Positions 13,945-24,095 of a DNA stretch of 64,000 nt are shown in pieces. Position numbers and translations under genes: made by a program. The notes under the pieces are model-generated. The model saw nothing but the letters and a program-made list of their open reading frames with translations. It was not told where the DNA came from and made no database searches. Positions within the stretch are counted from its first letter, which is position 1. Every line of letters starts with the position of its first letter. Source of the DNA: Hypoxylon rubiginosum (taxonomy: Eukaryota > Ascomycota > Sordariomycetes > Xylariales > Hypoxylaceae); the NCBI GenBank assembly GCA_902806565.1, contig CADCXA010000003.1, positions 434,001-498,000 on the forward strand, read 5' to 3'.

Positions 13945-13978
13945 AAAATTCGAGTTATTTCCATTAGAGCCCTGTGGG
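13945..13978 (-). repeat. right terminal inverted repeat of AT-rich element
   Basis: Right arm of the terminal inverted repeat, complementary to 12246–12279; it marks the return from AT-rich to ordinary base composition. Confidence 0.8.
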
Positions 13979-14215
13979 TGACCAGAGCATGGCGTGACAT
14001 TCCCCGGATTTCATCGATGCTGTGACACCACATACCGTATAGTATGTGGCTGTCATCTCATCGCATCCTATACGAGTATAAGTTCGGGCCCGTAGAACTA
14101 TCTCACATCTCATATTCCATACAACATAGATATAATATATACCTACCCGTATATATGTATATCCAAGCATACATCTAGACAGCTATATGTAATAGTAGAT
14201 CGGCTAGATACTGAA

Positions 14216-15202
14216 TTATGTTAGCTTTTTCATAAATTCGGTTATACCTTGCCAGACTCCTTCCGGACTTGGCTTCTCCGCGCAGACTTCAGGCTCATAG
14301 TCGAACGTCCTCTTCAAGTAATTCCGCGTCGTCGGCCCAATCGTTACGATATATGTCGTCCGCTTCTCCTCACCCGACTTTTCGATAACCTTGCCCGTCT
14401 CGCTGTCCAGCATACCCAGTCCCTTGAGCATGCTGTCGCAGCCTGTGGGCGAGAAGACGACTACCCACCTCGATGGTCTATCCACCGTCTTCTGCAGCAC
14501 ACCTGCAAAGTCGCCGGCAAAAGATTTCATGACACCAGTGCCGTACACCACCAATTCGTCCACTTGGATCCGTGTATTGTCCGGCAGAGTCTCGTCCATT
14601 AGCGTCTTTGGTATAATATCACGTCTTTGCTCTCCGACCAAGAAGAGTAACGGAGGCTTCGTCGGCCTTTCTCTATACCACTCGCCATAGTGCTCTAGTA
14701 TAAACTGCGCAAGCGCGTCCCCGTTTCCGGTGTGCTCGCCAAAGATCTGCAACGGCGGATGTTGCGACACAGCCTTGAGGGCTCGCGTCGTGGCGGGACC
14801 GACACTGTAGATTGGAACGTCTTGAAGATGTGGCCAGTTCCCGTCGCCTGATTTATTCTATCAAGTTAGAGACGGTATCGCACGTCGAGTGCGCAGGAAC
14901 CTCGAACCTTTACTACCGTCGTCGACTACTTTTGCGAACGCTTCTACAGCTCTCTGGGACGTAAATATGAGACCACCATAGGCGCCTTCCGGGTCCTTAT
15001 TTATCTGCTTCTCCCGCAGCAATGTCTCGAGCTGCTGCATGCCGTCATCTTCAAATTGGTGCTGAAGCACGGGAACGAAGGTGGGCTCGAAATACGATTC
15101 ATCACCGTCCCGCGGGGTAGAGAAGATATCCTCATAAGCATCCGTCGGCGTCGATTTCGTCTTTAGCAGTAACACGGGAATCTTGGAGGAGTCGGATGCC
15201 AT
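14216..15202 (-). CDS. HEM4: uroporphyrinogen-III synthase
   Basis: Catalyses ring closure and D-ring inversion of hydroxymethylbilane to uroporphyrinogen III, the fourth step of haem synthesis (cytosolic). Exons are 15202–14917 and 14847–14216, giving 305 residues, a usual fungal length. The HEM4 fold shows as two Rossmann-like halves: an N-terminal block with GGLIFTSQRAVEAF, then IYSVGPATTRAL, LLFLVGEQRRDIIP, WVVVFSPTGCDSML and the C-terminal IVTIGPTTRNYL, ending in PSPEGVWQGI. The ATG at 15202 was preferred because the protein then starts directly with the conserved region; an in-frame ATG at 15229 would add nine residues and lies next to a possible 5'-UTR splice acceptor. It is divergent from ERV1 with 494 bases between the starts. 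Confidence 0.92.
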
Positions 15203-15696
15203 TGGAGCGGAGCTGTAACAAGCAGACAAACACCAATAATATCAAGAGTGCATTCTGGGTCATTCTAAGTAGAGTTGACGACAAGTCTACAAGTCTACAA
15301 ATAGCAACTAGACTAAACTTCCCAATGCCGAGGGCTACCAAGACTTTTGCAACTTGCAAGCTTTATCGATAAAGACCATTACGAGATCCAGCTGTGGATC
15401 TGTCGCATCTGTCGCATCTTTGAGCTGCTGATGGTCTTTCGGCCCGCATCTAGCGTTACTCTTAGCTGTCTTAGCTGCTTAAGGTGCCTTAGATAAGTGG
15501 CGTTACCGGCCGGTGCCGGGACTCGCTTCCCGCCGAGCGACTGACAAATCCGCGTCAAGTTAATTTATTTTTTTGCTGGCAAGCAACTTTCGATTTCTTG
15601 TCGCGATCGCAATCCATCGTGAGCTTTCGAGCCGATTCTTTTTCTCTCCCTCTCTACCGCTACTTCAGACCGCTTCCAATACTCGCAGCGGATAGG
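15203..15696. promoter_or_regulatory. shared HEM4–ERV1 divergent promoter region
   Basis: 494 bases separate the two divergent start codons, and both promoters must lie here. It includes a CT-rich tract just before ERV1 (about 15636–15660) and short direct repeats (CTGTCGCATCT at about 15400–15420; CTTAGCTG at about 15460–15480). No specific factor site is claimed. Confidence 0.5.
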
Positions 15697-16340
15697 ATGG
15701 CCGCCGATACGAGGGAACACCAACAGCCCAACGAGCTGCCCAAGGGTGTCGTAATAGGGAAGGATGGCAAGCCGTGAGTAGTGTGCTTCATCATTCTACA
15801 AGCTACTGACATGAGACTCTTGTGTGCGTGCGCAGTTGCCGATCATGCACTTCTAAGAGAGATTTCTCCTCGTGGGCGCAGATGACGAAATCCTCCCTCA
15901 AGTCGGGCGCCGGTAGCACCGGGGCTGCGACAGGTGCTGTCGTTGGCGCTAGTACAGCCGCCGCCGCCGCATCTACGTTCTCGCAAACACCTACCACAGA
16001 CGACTGTCCCGCCGACGTAGAGACACTAGGCAGGAGTACGTGGACGTTGTTACACTCCATCGCCGCGACCTATCCCAAGACCCCGAGCGTTTCCCAACAG
16101 TCCGACCTGAAAACCTTCATGGGGGTCTTCTCGAGGCTGTACCCGTGTTGGGTGTGCGCCGAGGACTTCCAGCGATACATGGAGAAGGACCACATTCAAG
16201 TAGGTAGTCGAGACGAGTTCGGCAAGTGGCTATGCGAAGCGCATAACGCTGTCAACGTCAAGCTAGGCAAGAATACGTTCGACTGCTCCAAGTGGGAAGA
16301 AAGATGGAGGACCGGCTGGAAGGATGGGCGGTGCGACTGA
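15697..16340 (+). CDS. ERV1: mitochondrial FAD-linked sulfhydryl oxidase Erv1/ALR
   Basis: Re-oxidises Mia40 in the intermembrane-space disulfide relay and passes electrons to cytochrome c or oxygen; also needed for maturation of cytosolic Fe–S proteins. Exons are 15697–15773 and 15836–16340, 193 residues. The shuttle cysteine pair CRSC (residues 27–30) sits right at the splice junction. It is followed by an Ala/Gly/Ser/Thr-rich linker of about 55 residues and the FAD domain, which begins LGRSTWTLLHSIAATYP. The redox centre is CWVC (about residues 130–133). The structural CX16C pair lies at about residues 159 and 176, with the FAD-binding HNxVN motif present as HNAVNVKLGK. The domain arrangement matches yeast Erv1 (189 residues). 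Divergently paired with HEM4. Confidence 0.94.
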
Positions 16341-17518
16341 AAAAGAGAACCACTGCGGCAGCCTTCCTCAGATCCGCAATCTTTCTAGTTATTTATGACA
16401 ACTCGCCCCGGATGGCTACGGCCGTTGAAGCTGTTGAGACCAGCCTCGGACGTGATGCCGATCGGTCTTGTATGATTATTACAACGGTATGTCTCTACTA
16501 TGTCACTAGCGCCATATGTATATATTAGCAACGGGAATGAGCATGGCACCGGCGTTTGGATTAGAATTCAGGAACAGCTTCACCGCTCATGAAAATAAAA
16601 TAAAATATCACGAGATATTCGAACCAGTGTACCACAACTTGAGTTCGGAATTGACTCGAAGGAGTTGGCCATGCAGTCGTGATAGGCCTTTTTTGAGGAT
16701 TAAAAGATCGACAGAGTCTTAACGCACACGGTAATGTGTTGGATCGTTCAGGTCGTTCTAGACTCGCGGGCTAGACTAACTGTAGCCGGCTGCCGTCGAA
16801 GCAGGTCGGGCTCGGCCGATTGACCAATTGTGAAGAGAATGGTTAGCTACCTAGCTCTACATGTAGGTTACAAGACTTCTGGTTGAGCAAAGTACCTCAT
16901 GAATGAATGGAATTGAGATATGGCAGTTTAAGCGACTCGAAGATTCGAACTCATATGTTCTACGCCTCTTGTCTCCTAATGGTAAAGCTTAGTTACTATG
17001 CCCCTTAAAAAATTCATCGAATAGAGGGAAAATAAAATGGTCGACGTACATATCCATTGCATCATCATCCGATCATCGCCAGACGCCGAAGAGGCGCCAT
17101 GATCCACACAAAACAAGGGCCGATATGTCACGAACAGGCGATGCGAATAATCACCATACGATTTTCGATAACCTTCGGGCTGTCTGGAACTTCGTAATCC
17201 TGTAGGCTAAGCTATTGCGAATGTCGGCGACGCGACAAAGGGATGATAAGGGGTACATATATATATAATCTAGCAAACACATATCGCCCTGTGCCAATTC
17301 TATCATATTTCTTGTTCTACATACCTAATTAGCAATCAAATCAATCATCATCGTTACACAGTTTTGTACAGTGTAGTCTGAGAGTCTGAAGATCAGTCTC
17401 CCTGTCTCCGAGTCAGCAACATATTTGAGACTACCCCTAGAAACATATACACGAACACTTACACAACACAACACAAACACACTCGATTAACACTATTTTT
17501 ACATCATCTTAATCCACG
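16341..17518. promoter_or_regulatory. intergenic region with decarboxylase promoter
   Basis: No gene recognised. The right end holds plausible promoter elements for the decarboxylase at 17519: an alternating TA tract at about 17258–17270, and a CA-rich leader at about 17450–17500 running up to the ATG. Such leaders are common in strongly expressed fungal genes. A degenerate tRNA-like stretch near 16920–17010 was considered and rejected. Confidence 0.4.
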
Positions 17519-19252
17519 ATGAGCAGCGGGGTTAGCACACCAGTTCTCACCAAGCCCGTGGACGTGGCCGAGTACCTCTTCACGAGGCTTCACCAGATCG
17601 GCATCCGGTCCGTCCACGGCTTGCCCGGAGACTTCAATCTCGTAGCCCTCGACTACCTACCCAAAGCCGGCCTCAAATGGGTCGGAAACTGCAATGAGCT
17701 AAACGCCGCCTACGCCGCCGACGGCTACGCCCGCGTCAACGGCGTCGCCGCTGTTGTTACTACTTTCGGCGTCGGCGAGCTGTCCGCCGTCAACGGCCTC
17801 GCCGGCGCCTACAGCGAGCACGTGCCCGTCGTCCACATCGTCGGCTGCCCCAGCACCGTCTCCCAGCGCAGCGGCCTGCTGCTGCACCACATGCTGGGCA
17901 ACGGCGACTTCAACACCTTCGCCAACATGAGCGCCTCCATCTCGTGCGCCGTCGCCAAGCTCAACGACCCCGCCCACATCGCCGCCCAGATCGACGCCAC
18001 CCTGCGCGAGTGCTACCTCAAGTCCCGCCCCGTCTACATCATGTTCCCGACCGACATGGTCGAGAAGAAGGTCGAGGGCGAGCGGCTCGAGACCCCGATC
18101 GACCTGGCCGAGCCCGCCAACGACGTCGAGCGCGAGGACTACGTCGTCAACGTCCTCCTCAAGTCGCTGCACGCCGCCCAGAAGCCCGTCGTGCTCGTCG
18201 ACGCCTGCGCCATCCGGCACCGCGTCCTCGACGAGGTGCACGACTTCATCGACAAGACGGGCCTGCCCGTGTTCGTCACGCCCATGGGCAAGGGCGCCGT
18301 CAACGAGACGCACCCGAGCTTCGGCGGCGTGTACGCGGGCACGGCGTCGGCCCCCGCCGTCAAGGCCATGGTCGAGGGCTCCGACCTCGTCATCTCCATC
18401 GGCGGCATGAAGAGCGACTTCAACACCGCCGGCTTCTCGTACCGCCTCTCCCAGCTCGCCACCGTCGACCTGCACAGCGACAGCTGCACCGTCCGCTACT
18501 CCGAGTACCCGGGCATCCGCATGAAGGGCGTGCTGCGCAAGCTGACCGCGCAGCTCGACGTGGCCCAGATCAAGGTGCTGCCGCCGCCGAAACTCGATGA
18601 GGTCGTAGACACCAAGGGCGACGCCGGCGCCGTCATCAACCAGCAGTGGTTCTGGGCCCGCATCGACCGGTTCCTGCGCGAGGGCGACATCGTGGTGACC
18701 GAGACCGGCACGGCCAACTTCGGCATCTGGGAGACGCGGTTCCCGGCCGGCGTGACGGCCCTGAACCAGACGCTCTGGGGCAGCATCGGGTGGGCGGTAG
18801 GCGCGTGCCAGGGCGCGGCGCTCGCCACGCAGGACGAGTCCGGCCGCGAAAAGGCGCGGCGCACGATCCTGTTCGAGGGCGACGGCAGCTTCCAGCTGAC
18901 GGCGCAGGAGGTCAGCACGATGATCCGGCACCGGCTCGACGTGATCCTGTTCGTCATCTGCAACGACGGGTACACCATCGAGCGCTACATCCACGGCATG
19001 GACGCCGGCTACAACGACGTCATGCCGTGGCGGTACCGCGACCTGCCCGCCGCGTTCGGCGGGACCGAGGAGACGGCCAAGTCGTACGCCGTGCACACTA
19101 GGGGTGAGCTCGAGGCCCTGCTGGCGGATGGCGAGTTCAACGACCGCAAGGGGCTGCGCTTCGTCGAGCTGTATATGCCTAAGGAGGACGCGCCCAAGAG
19201 CTTGATTTTGACGGCTGAGGCGGGGGCTAAGAGGAATGCTATGACGGAGTAA
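17519..19252 (+). CDS. thiamine-diphosphate 2-oxo-acid decarboxylase (pyruvate/indolepyruvate decarboxylase family)
   Basis: Non-oxidative decarboxylation of a 2-oxo acid (pyruvate to acetaldehyde in true PDCs). A single exon of 577 residues, near the 563 of yeast Pdc1. The ThDP N-terminal domain has the catalytic glutamate in [17 protein letters not shown] (E60) and the HH pair of PDC-type enzymes (H123–H124). A central domain follows. The C-terminal domain carries the Mg/ThDP motif starting EGDGS (about residue 454), ending in [13 protein letters not shown]. Substrate cannot be settled by eye: fungal paralogues include phenylpyruvate- and indolepyruvate-type enzymes. Codon use is extremely GC-rich at third positions, unlike most neighbours. 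It lies convergent to a GNAT gene and 2.4 kb from an amino-acid oxidase. Confidence 0.93.
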   Translation: MSSGVSTPVLTKPVDVAEYLFTRLHQIGIRSVHGLPGDFNLVALDYLPKAGLKWVGNCNELNAAYAADGYARVNGVAAVVTTFGVGELSAVNGLAGAYSEHVPVVHIVGCPSTVSQRSGLLLHHMLGNGDFNTFANMSASISCAVAKLNDPAHIAAQIDATLRECYLKSRPVYIMFPTDMVEKKVEGERLETPIDLAEPANDVEREDYVVNVLLKSLHAAQKPVVLVDACAIRHRVLDEVHDFIDKTGLPVFVTPMGKGAVNETHPSFGGVYAGTASAPAVKAMVEGSDLVISIGGMKSDFNTAGFSYRLSQLATVDLHSDSCTVRYSEYPGIRMKGVLRKLTAQLDVAQIKVLPPPKLDEVVDTKGDAGAVINQQWFWARIDRFLREGDIVVTETGTANFGIWETRFPAGVTALNQTLWGSIGWAVGACQGAALATQDESGREKARRTILFEGDGSFQLTAQEVSTMIRHRLDVILFVICNDGYTIERYIHGMDAGYNDVMPWRYRDLPAAFGGTEETAKSYAVHTRGELEALLADGEFNDRKGLRFVELYMPKEDAPKSLILTAEAGAKRNAMTE

Positions 19253-19886
19253 AGACAGACGGGCGGGACAGAGACAGACGGGTGATAGATAAGGAGGAAG
19301 AGAGAGAAGTAAATTTTCTACTATTTCCGTGCTTTGGGTAAGAGGTAGAAGCAAAGGCACTTTGTACGAGTTTATGACACGGCTACGACACGGCGGGCGG
19401 CTGGCTTATGGGTACTAGATGGGTGGTTGGGTTAATAGTTTAATGTTCGGTATATAGATTCTGGGCTAATTATGATATTTATGACTACCTTAACTAGGTA
19501 CCTAAGAGTCCTGAGCTTGGAAATATGTGACGCGATATTGTCTCCTGGGTTGTGGCAAGGGGGTTATAGATGGTGACGGTTACAGCAATAACAGCGATAA
19601 TAAACATCGTATTCTATCAAAGATATGCGAATTGGGGAGAAATTCGGCTCGGTCATCATCTCATAGCTCAGGTCCGTTTTCACTCGTCCCTGTGTAATGC
19701 TATCTTCCCTCTCGTCAAGGCTCCTTTACCCCTATTCTCTTGGAGTGGAGATGCCAGGCGGAAAATGTCAAGCTTGCTAGTCTCGGGAGATACCTTCACT
19801 TTCTAGCATCGTCGCTAGGAATACTGCTAACTGATTACATAGGTACCTAGACATAACGTCCAGCTGGCTTCAAGACCGTCCCTAGC
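19253..19886. other. 3' intergenic region between convergent genes
   Basis: Terminator regions of the decarboxylase and the GNAT gene. Contains two perfect TAGGTACCTA palindromes (19495–19504, 19840–19849). No credible gene. Confidence 0.5.
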
Positions 19887-20811
19887 TCAGTCGGCGAGAA
19901 GCTCATACTCGAATAAGAACAAAAATTCATGCCCGACGGGTAAATCGCCAAGCGGCCATTCGTTTCTAGACCCTTTGGGATACCCGTTGAACAAATTCAA
20001 ACAGGTAAGAGCCTCGTTACGGTCGACGAAATAGCTTGAATCCACCCCGCACACAAGTCCAGTGTCGTCCTCGGCGTCAAAGAGGGTTCCGCGCAGCTTC
20101 GCTTCCCTTATATAGCTGATCGGAGACTCCGCCATGATGCCCGCGGCATGCTCTCCGACGAATTCCAGGGGGACGTCGGGAAATCTAAAATCTAACATAA
20201 AATTAGAATATATAATTCCATCTTAAGAATTGTCTACCTTAGGAGGTAAGTAGGTATGTAGGTAAAAGCTCACTTCCAGCAGCTCTTGCGAGAGCCTTGC
20301 AAGCCGCCAGACTCGAGCTTATGATACCGAATACGGGTTTAAGGTCGATATCGCCGATAATCCTGAGGGCCAGAAGGAGGCTGGTGGCGACATGGCCCCA
20401 CCGATGGTCGATGTGGACCACGAGCTGGGTGACCCAGAATACCGAGCGGTCCTCGTAACCCCAGCGACAGCCGAAGGCTTGACCGACCAAGACACCGTCG
20501 ATGGTGGCTTTTACGTAGGAGCTTTCCGACCCCTCGGGGAGATACTGGGCTCGTAAAAGAGCCGGACTTAATGAAACGAACTTGCCTATTGACGGTTGTG
20601 AGCCTGGCTAGCGACTAGAATGCTAGAGTAGTAGCTTACCTGGTTTACCGGGGGAGAATCGCGTAGCAGGAGCATAGGGGTCGTCATGGGGGTCGTCAGG
20701 AGGAGCAGAGTCCCAGATGCCGTAGTTATCATTGAAAAACTGGGCGGCCTGCACGAGGATATCCTCGGTGACATCTTCACGCTTGAAGAAGGTAATCTCC
20801 CTGATCTCCAT
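19887..20811 (-). CDS. GNAT-family N-acetyltransferase, function unknown
   Basis: Exons are 20811–20640, 20585–20274 and 20190/20191–19887 (the last acceptor at 20191), giving 262 residues in one continuous frame. The middle exon holds the GNAT core: a beta-strand FWVTQLVVHIDHRW followed by GHVATSLLLAL, which fills the place of the acetyl-CoA pyrophosphate loop (RxxGxG/A), then a strand ending GIISSS and an Ala-rich helix. Upstream, VLVGQAFGCRWGY resembles strand β4. The start MEIREITFF fits the usual beginning of such proteins; an in-frame ATG at 21078 would add 89 Ser/Thr-rich residues and cannot be excluded. The substrate is unknown. It sits between the 2-oxo-acid decarboxylase and the amine oxidase. 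Confidence 0.72.
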
Positions 20812-21689
20812 CGTGTTGACCGTCTTCGTTTTTTTTGTCTCGCGGATAGTGCGACTCGAAAGGTTTCCACGCCTAACTGTGTCAGAAATCTTCGGAATAT
20901 TTACTTGGAAACTCGCTACAGAGGCAGATTTCTTGTGAGAGGACGTTATGTTAGAAGAGCCTTGAGTCACGGTTGGGGACGACGATTGAGTCTGATATAT
21001 ACCCCTGGATAATGTAAATAAGGTACCCAACATAGGTACCTTCCTAGGTACAGAACAATACCTATTTGCTATACTCACCTGCTACTTGCAGTTGTTTGTC
21101 TTGTGAGTCTCTTCTTTGCGACTCATGTATCAAGATTGGGCTTTGCTATGCGGATAGCTACACTAGAACATTGTAAATAGTCCTCATAGGACATGCGGGT
21201 AGTAGAAACAAACTGTGACAGCCATTGTCAACGAAGGGGAAAAGGGGGTTTATTACCCCGATATATGGAAATCCAAAGCCTAATGCACAGTCTTGCGACA
21301 GCTCTGAAGCCATTTTAGTTGCTTGTGTTTGTGTGTGAATTTGCATCTGCATAGCCGCTAGAATGTAATATTGTATGCTTTTGTTCCATGGTTCAATCGT
21401 ATCAAAGGGAGAACCCAAACACAACCTACCTGCTTGTATCTGTCTATTATCACTTGTTTGGTAGTATCCCAGAACATTCTTTTCGTTGTAACCCATTCTG
21501 CTCTGATACACTCGTGTCTTGCCACGGGCTTGATTTTAAGGGGCTCGTATCAAATTGTAGAACTCATACCTAGTACGATCACAAAACAGGTCATACCTAC
21601 GTATAAACAGGAATAATAGAAGTCAACTATACCCTCCGCCATCTGTATCCTCCCTCCCACTCCTCCAAGAATAAAACATCGCAAGAATC
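20812..21689. other. intergenic region, GNAT to amine oxidase
   Basis: The left part is the GNAT 5' region (possibly coding if the upstream ATG at 21078 is used). The rest is unremarkable and holds the 3' end of the oxidase transcript. CCTAGG and TAGGTACCTT motifs lie near 21031–21050. Confidence 0.4.
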
Positions 21690-23537
21690 TCAAACCTTAA
21701 CATGCTCACCGCCACGCAGCCTCCCCAGCAGAACCTGCAGATGCACCGTCCCGTGCGTCCCCGTCTCCATCTCCGCGACGCCGCCCCAGCGCTCCTGGAG
21801 CCGCGCCGCGTGCCCCCACAGCCCGAAGCGGACGAGGAAGCGGTACACGGCCGCGCACGCGCTGTCGAGGGCGCCGACGACCCACGCGTGGTGCGCGCTC
21901 GCCGCCTCCCCGACGACGTGGAACTTGCCGTCGGCCGCCGGCCGCGACAGGTACGGGTACAGGTTGCGGAACTGGCCCGGCCCGAAGAGCGCGAAGGCGC
22001 CGGCCGTGGTCGGGTCCTGCGTCCACGAGTACGCGTGGCTGACGCCGAGGTACGCGGATTTGATGCGCTCGTACGTGATGTTCTGCGCGTGCACTCGTGC
22101 TAGGTTGCGGAGGACTAGGTCGACGAGCTCGTCTTCGCTCGGTGGCTGCGGGTCCACGAGCGAGCTGAGGCGCCGCGCGTCCTGCGCCCATGTGTACGAG
22201 GCCAGCAGCACGGCCGGCTTGTCGGGGCCGTCGGCCAGGTTGTACGACGGGTACACACATGTGCGGAGCGGCAGGTCGGTCGTGGAGACGCCCCCCTGCG
22301 TGATGTCGCAGTCGACGATCCACCAGGGGTAGCTGAACTTGAGGGCGACCTTGACCGAGTCGTCGTAGTGCAGGCACCGGATCGCGTCCTTCTGCGACGG
22401 GTGCAGCTCGAGGCCGCGCAGGTCCATGCGGCCCAGGCACCCGAGCGACGTCGTGTTGAACACGGTGCTGAAGCCCGCGCGCGGCGCCGGCTCGCCGGCG
22501 CACTGCACCGACATGTTGCCGTCGTCCGGCGAGGCGTAGTCGATGGAGATGGCGTCGACGCGCTTGCCCGTCTGCACCGGCTGGCTGACCCCGCGCGCCA
22601 TGGCGTCCGTGAGCAGGGAGGTGCCGCCCTCGATGCAGAACCACTCGACGTCTCCTTCGGGGTTGTCGAAGTCGAACGAGTCCACGACGCTCTCGGAGAA
22701 GGCCTGGTCGAACAGGCTGGTCGACGTGTCCTGCGTCTCCATCCACTGGACCGAGAAGTAGTCGTACTGCCGCTGCTCGCCGGCGGGCCCGCCGCGCTTG
22801 AGGAACTCTCTGGTGCTGAAGTCGTCGACGGCCATGAGCGCAGCGAACCCGGCATCGAAGTCCTCGGCTAGTGCCTGCTTGTACGGGCCGAAAGCCTCCT
22901 CGAGCTTCTCGTCCACGGTGTCGACGACGTCGTCGGGGACCGAGCCGCCGTTTGCTACGCTGACCTCGTACGGGTCTTGCGCGCCGGGGGTGAAGAAGCG
23001 GTCGTTGAACAGCTTGGGACAGTTCGGGCCGCCGTCCAGGTAGTAAGGGATCAGGGGCATGTTGGTGCGCTTGAAGAGGTCGAAGGTGCGGTCCATGACA
23101 GGGATCTTGGGGAATCGCATGGCGCCGACGTCGTAGTAGTCGTGCGGCTCCTCGCTGAAATGATGGGTGTACACGCGGCCGCCGATCCTAGAGCCGGCTT
23201 CTATGATGTCGTACGTGAGATTGGGGATCTCTAGATCGTCTAGAATCATGGCGATGTATAGTCCCGCGACGCCAGCGCCCACGATACACACCTTTCGGGG
23301 TGGCGGGTCGTCATCTACACCTCCTAGTTTGCTAGGAAGGGCTGTCGAGGACAAGCCATCAACGTAGTTTGGATCAGGGGGTAGCTGGTCGTAGGTATAA
23401 GGCTTGGGCCCCGACTTAGGAAGCGGTATTCCTACGTGCTTTGACGTGAGAGCGTTCAGTTCGGCAGCGAGCTTTTCGCGGACCAGCCTTGTAGCCCAGC
23501 GGCTCTTGAAGTCGGTCATAGTGGAAGAGGTGCTCAT
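21690..23537 (-). CDS. FAD-dependent amine / L-amino-acid oxidase
   Basis: Single-exon flavoprotein of 615 residues. The Rossmann FAD motif VGAGVAGLYIAMIL is at about residues 85–99, followed by the ribose-binding acidic residue in IIEAGSRIGGRVYTH. A YDVGAMRFP block is typical of L-amino-acid oxidases and tryptophan-type monooxygenases. The C-terminal FAD-closing motif is FHVVGEAASAHHAWVVGALDSA. The family oxidatively deaminates amino acids or amines to the oxo acid or aldehyde plus ammonia and hydrogen peroxide. No signal peptide is visible, so cytosolic or peroxisomal use is more likely than secretion; the C-terminus EHVKV is not a peroxisomal PTS1. Codon use is very GC-rich, like that of the decarboxylase at 17519, suggesting strong expression. 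Confidence 0.88.
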   Translation of the reverse strand: MSTSSTMTDFKSRWATRLVREKLAAELNALTSKHVGIPLPKSGPKPYTYDQLPPDPNYVDGLSSTALPSKLGGVDDDPPPRKVCIVGAGVAGLYIAMILDDLEIPNLTYDIIEAGSRIGGRVYTHHFSEEPHDYYDVGAMRFPKIPVMDRTFDLFKRTNMPLIPYYLDGGPNCPKLFNDRFFTPGAQDPYEVSVANGGSVPDDVVDTVDEKLEEAFGPYKQALAEDFDAGFAALMAVDDFSTREFLKRGGPAGEQRQYDYFSVQWMETQDTSTSLFDQAFSESVVDSFDFDNPEGDVEWFCIEGGTSLLTDAMARGVSQPVQTGKRVDAISIDYASPDDGNMSVQCAGEPAPRAGFSTVFNTTSLGCLGRMDLRGLELHPSQKDAIRCLHYDDSVKVALKFSYPWWIVDCDITQGGVSTTDLPLRTCVYPSYNLADGPDKPAVLLASYTWAQDARRLSSLVDPQPPSEDELVDLVLRNLARVHAQNITYERIKSAYLGVSHAYSWTQDPTTAGAFALFGPGQFRNLYPYLSRPAADGKFHVVGEAASAHHAWVVGALDSACAAVYRFLVRFGLWGHAARLQERWGGVAEMETGTHGTVHLQVLLGRLRGGEHVKV

Positions 23538-24095
23538 TTGGTCGAATTGGTAGTTAGAGACTTGGCCTTGGAAGAAGATTGTGTCTTAGCAAGGACACTA
23601 AAAGATGTGTTTCCCTGCCGTTCGACTTCTCCTTTTATAGCCCTCGACTCTTCACAGCCCTGGCGGATATGCCGTCGTTGCTCTCTCAACTTGCCGTCCA
23701 CCGCTAGTCTTGTGTCACCATCCCCTAATATCACCATAGCTGAAAGGCGCGTTAACCGGTCAGCTCATATACTATTCAGTGATCTCAAGTTTCCTAAATG
23801 GTAGGCTTACAATATAGCCCGATCTTGGCAGCTGAAGATCATCTCGTCGTCTTCCTTTTTCTAATATGTTGCTCCTCACGGTATATCACGTACTCTTGAA
23901 AGTACCTCTTAACTTTCCACTAGGACAGGCCGTATGTATTGCCGTCTCACACCTACTATTTCCATCGACATCTCGGAAGCGGTGAGTAGTAAATAACCCC
24001 CGCAAGCTTACAGACTCCTACCTAGATACTCCAGCGTCTTGTAACCCAGGTATCCAAAGCCCTGTTGAGATTTGATTCTGGTCACAACTTACGCA
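23538..24095. other. intergenic region, amine oxidase promoter
   Basis: About 560 bases between the amine oxidase start and the 3' end of the membrane-protein gene, both on the minus strand. It should hold the oxidase promoter. No gene or distinctive motif recognised. Confidence 0.4.

Larger units (their letters stand above)
12246..13978. mobile_element. RIP-degraded DNA-transposon relic with terminal inverted repeats
   Basis: A block of about 1.7 kb that is almost pure A/T (about 12330–13900), in sharp contrast to its flanks. Its ends carry imperfect 34-bp terminal inverted repeats: 12246–12279 and the reverse complement of 13945–13978. They match at 30 of 34 positions, with an outer perfect 9-mer CCCACAGGG and an inner perfect 18-mer that includes ATAACTCGAA. 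No ORF survives. Depletion of C and G on both strands is the usual result of repeat-induced point mutation in ascomycetes. The inverted ends point to a class II element or MITE, but I could not find a clear target-site duplication, so the superfamily is undetermined. Exact element ends may lie a few bases further out. Confidence 0.7.

Noticed and set aside
16915..17010. tRNA-like sequence on the minus strand (GTTCGAATC box-B-like word)
   Set aside because: The D stem is partial, and the acceptor, anticodon and T stems do not pair. At best a degenerate tRNA pseudogene.
17699..19360. 553-codon ORF on the minus strand
   Set aside because: It lies antisense over the clear decarboxylase gene. Its translation is repetitive Asp/Val/Leu/Gly typical of a GC3 shadow, and it has no domain.
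19570..19806. 78-codon ORF downstream of the decarboxylase
   Set aside because: It lies in the short gap between convergent genes, with no recognisable features; probably 3' UTR.
21706..22855. 346- and 246-codon ORFs overlapping the amine oxidase
   Set aside because: Arg/Pro/Ala-rich out-of-frame shadows of a GC-rich gene; the 615-residue oxidase frame carries all motifs.
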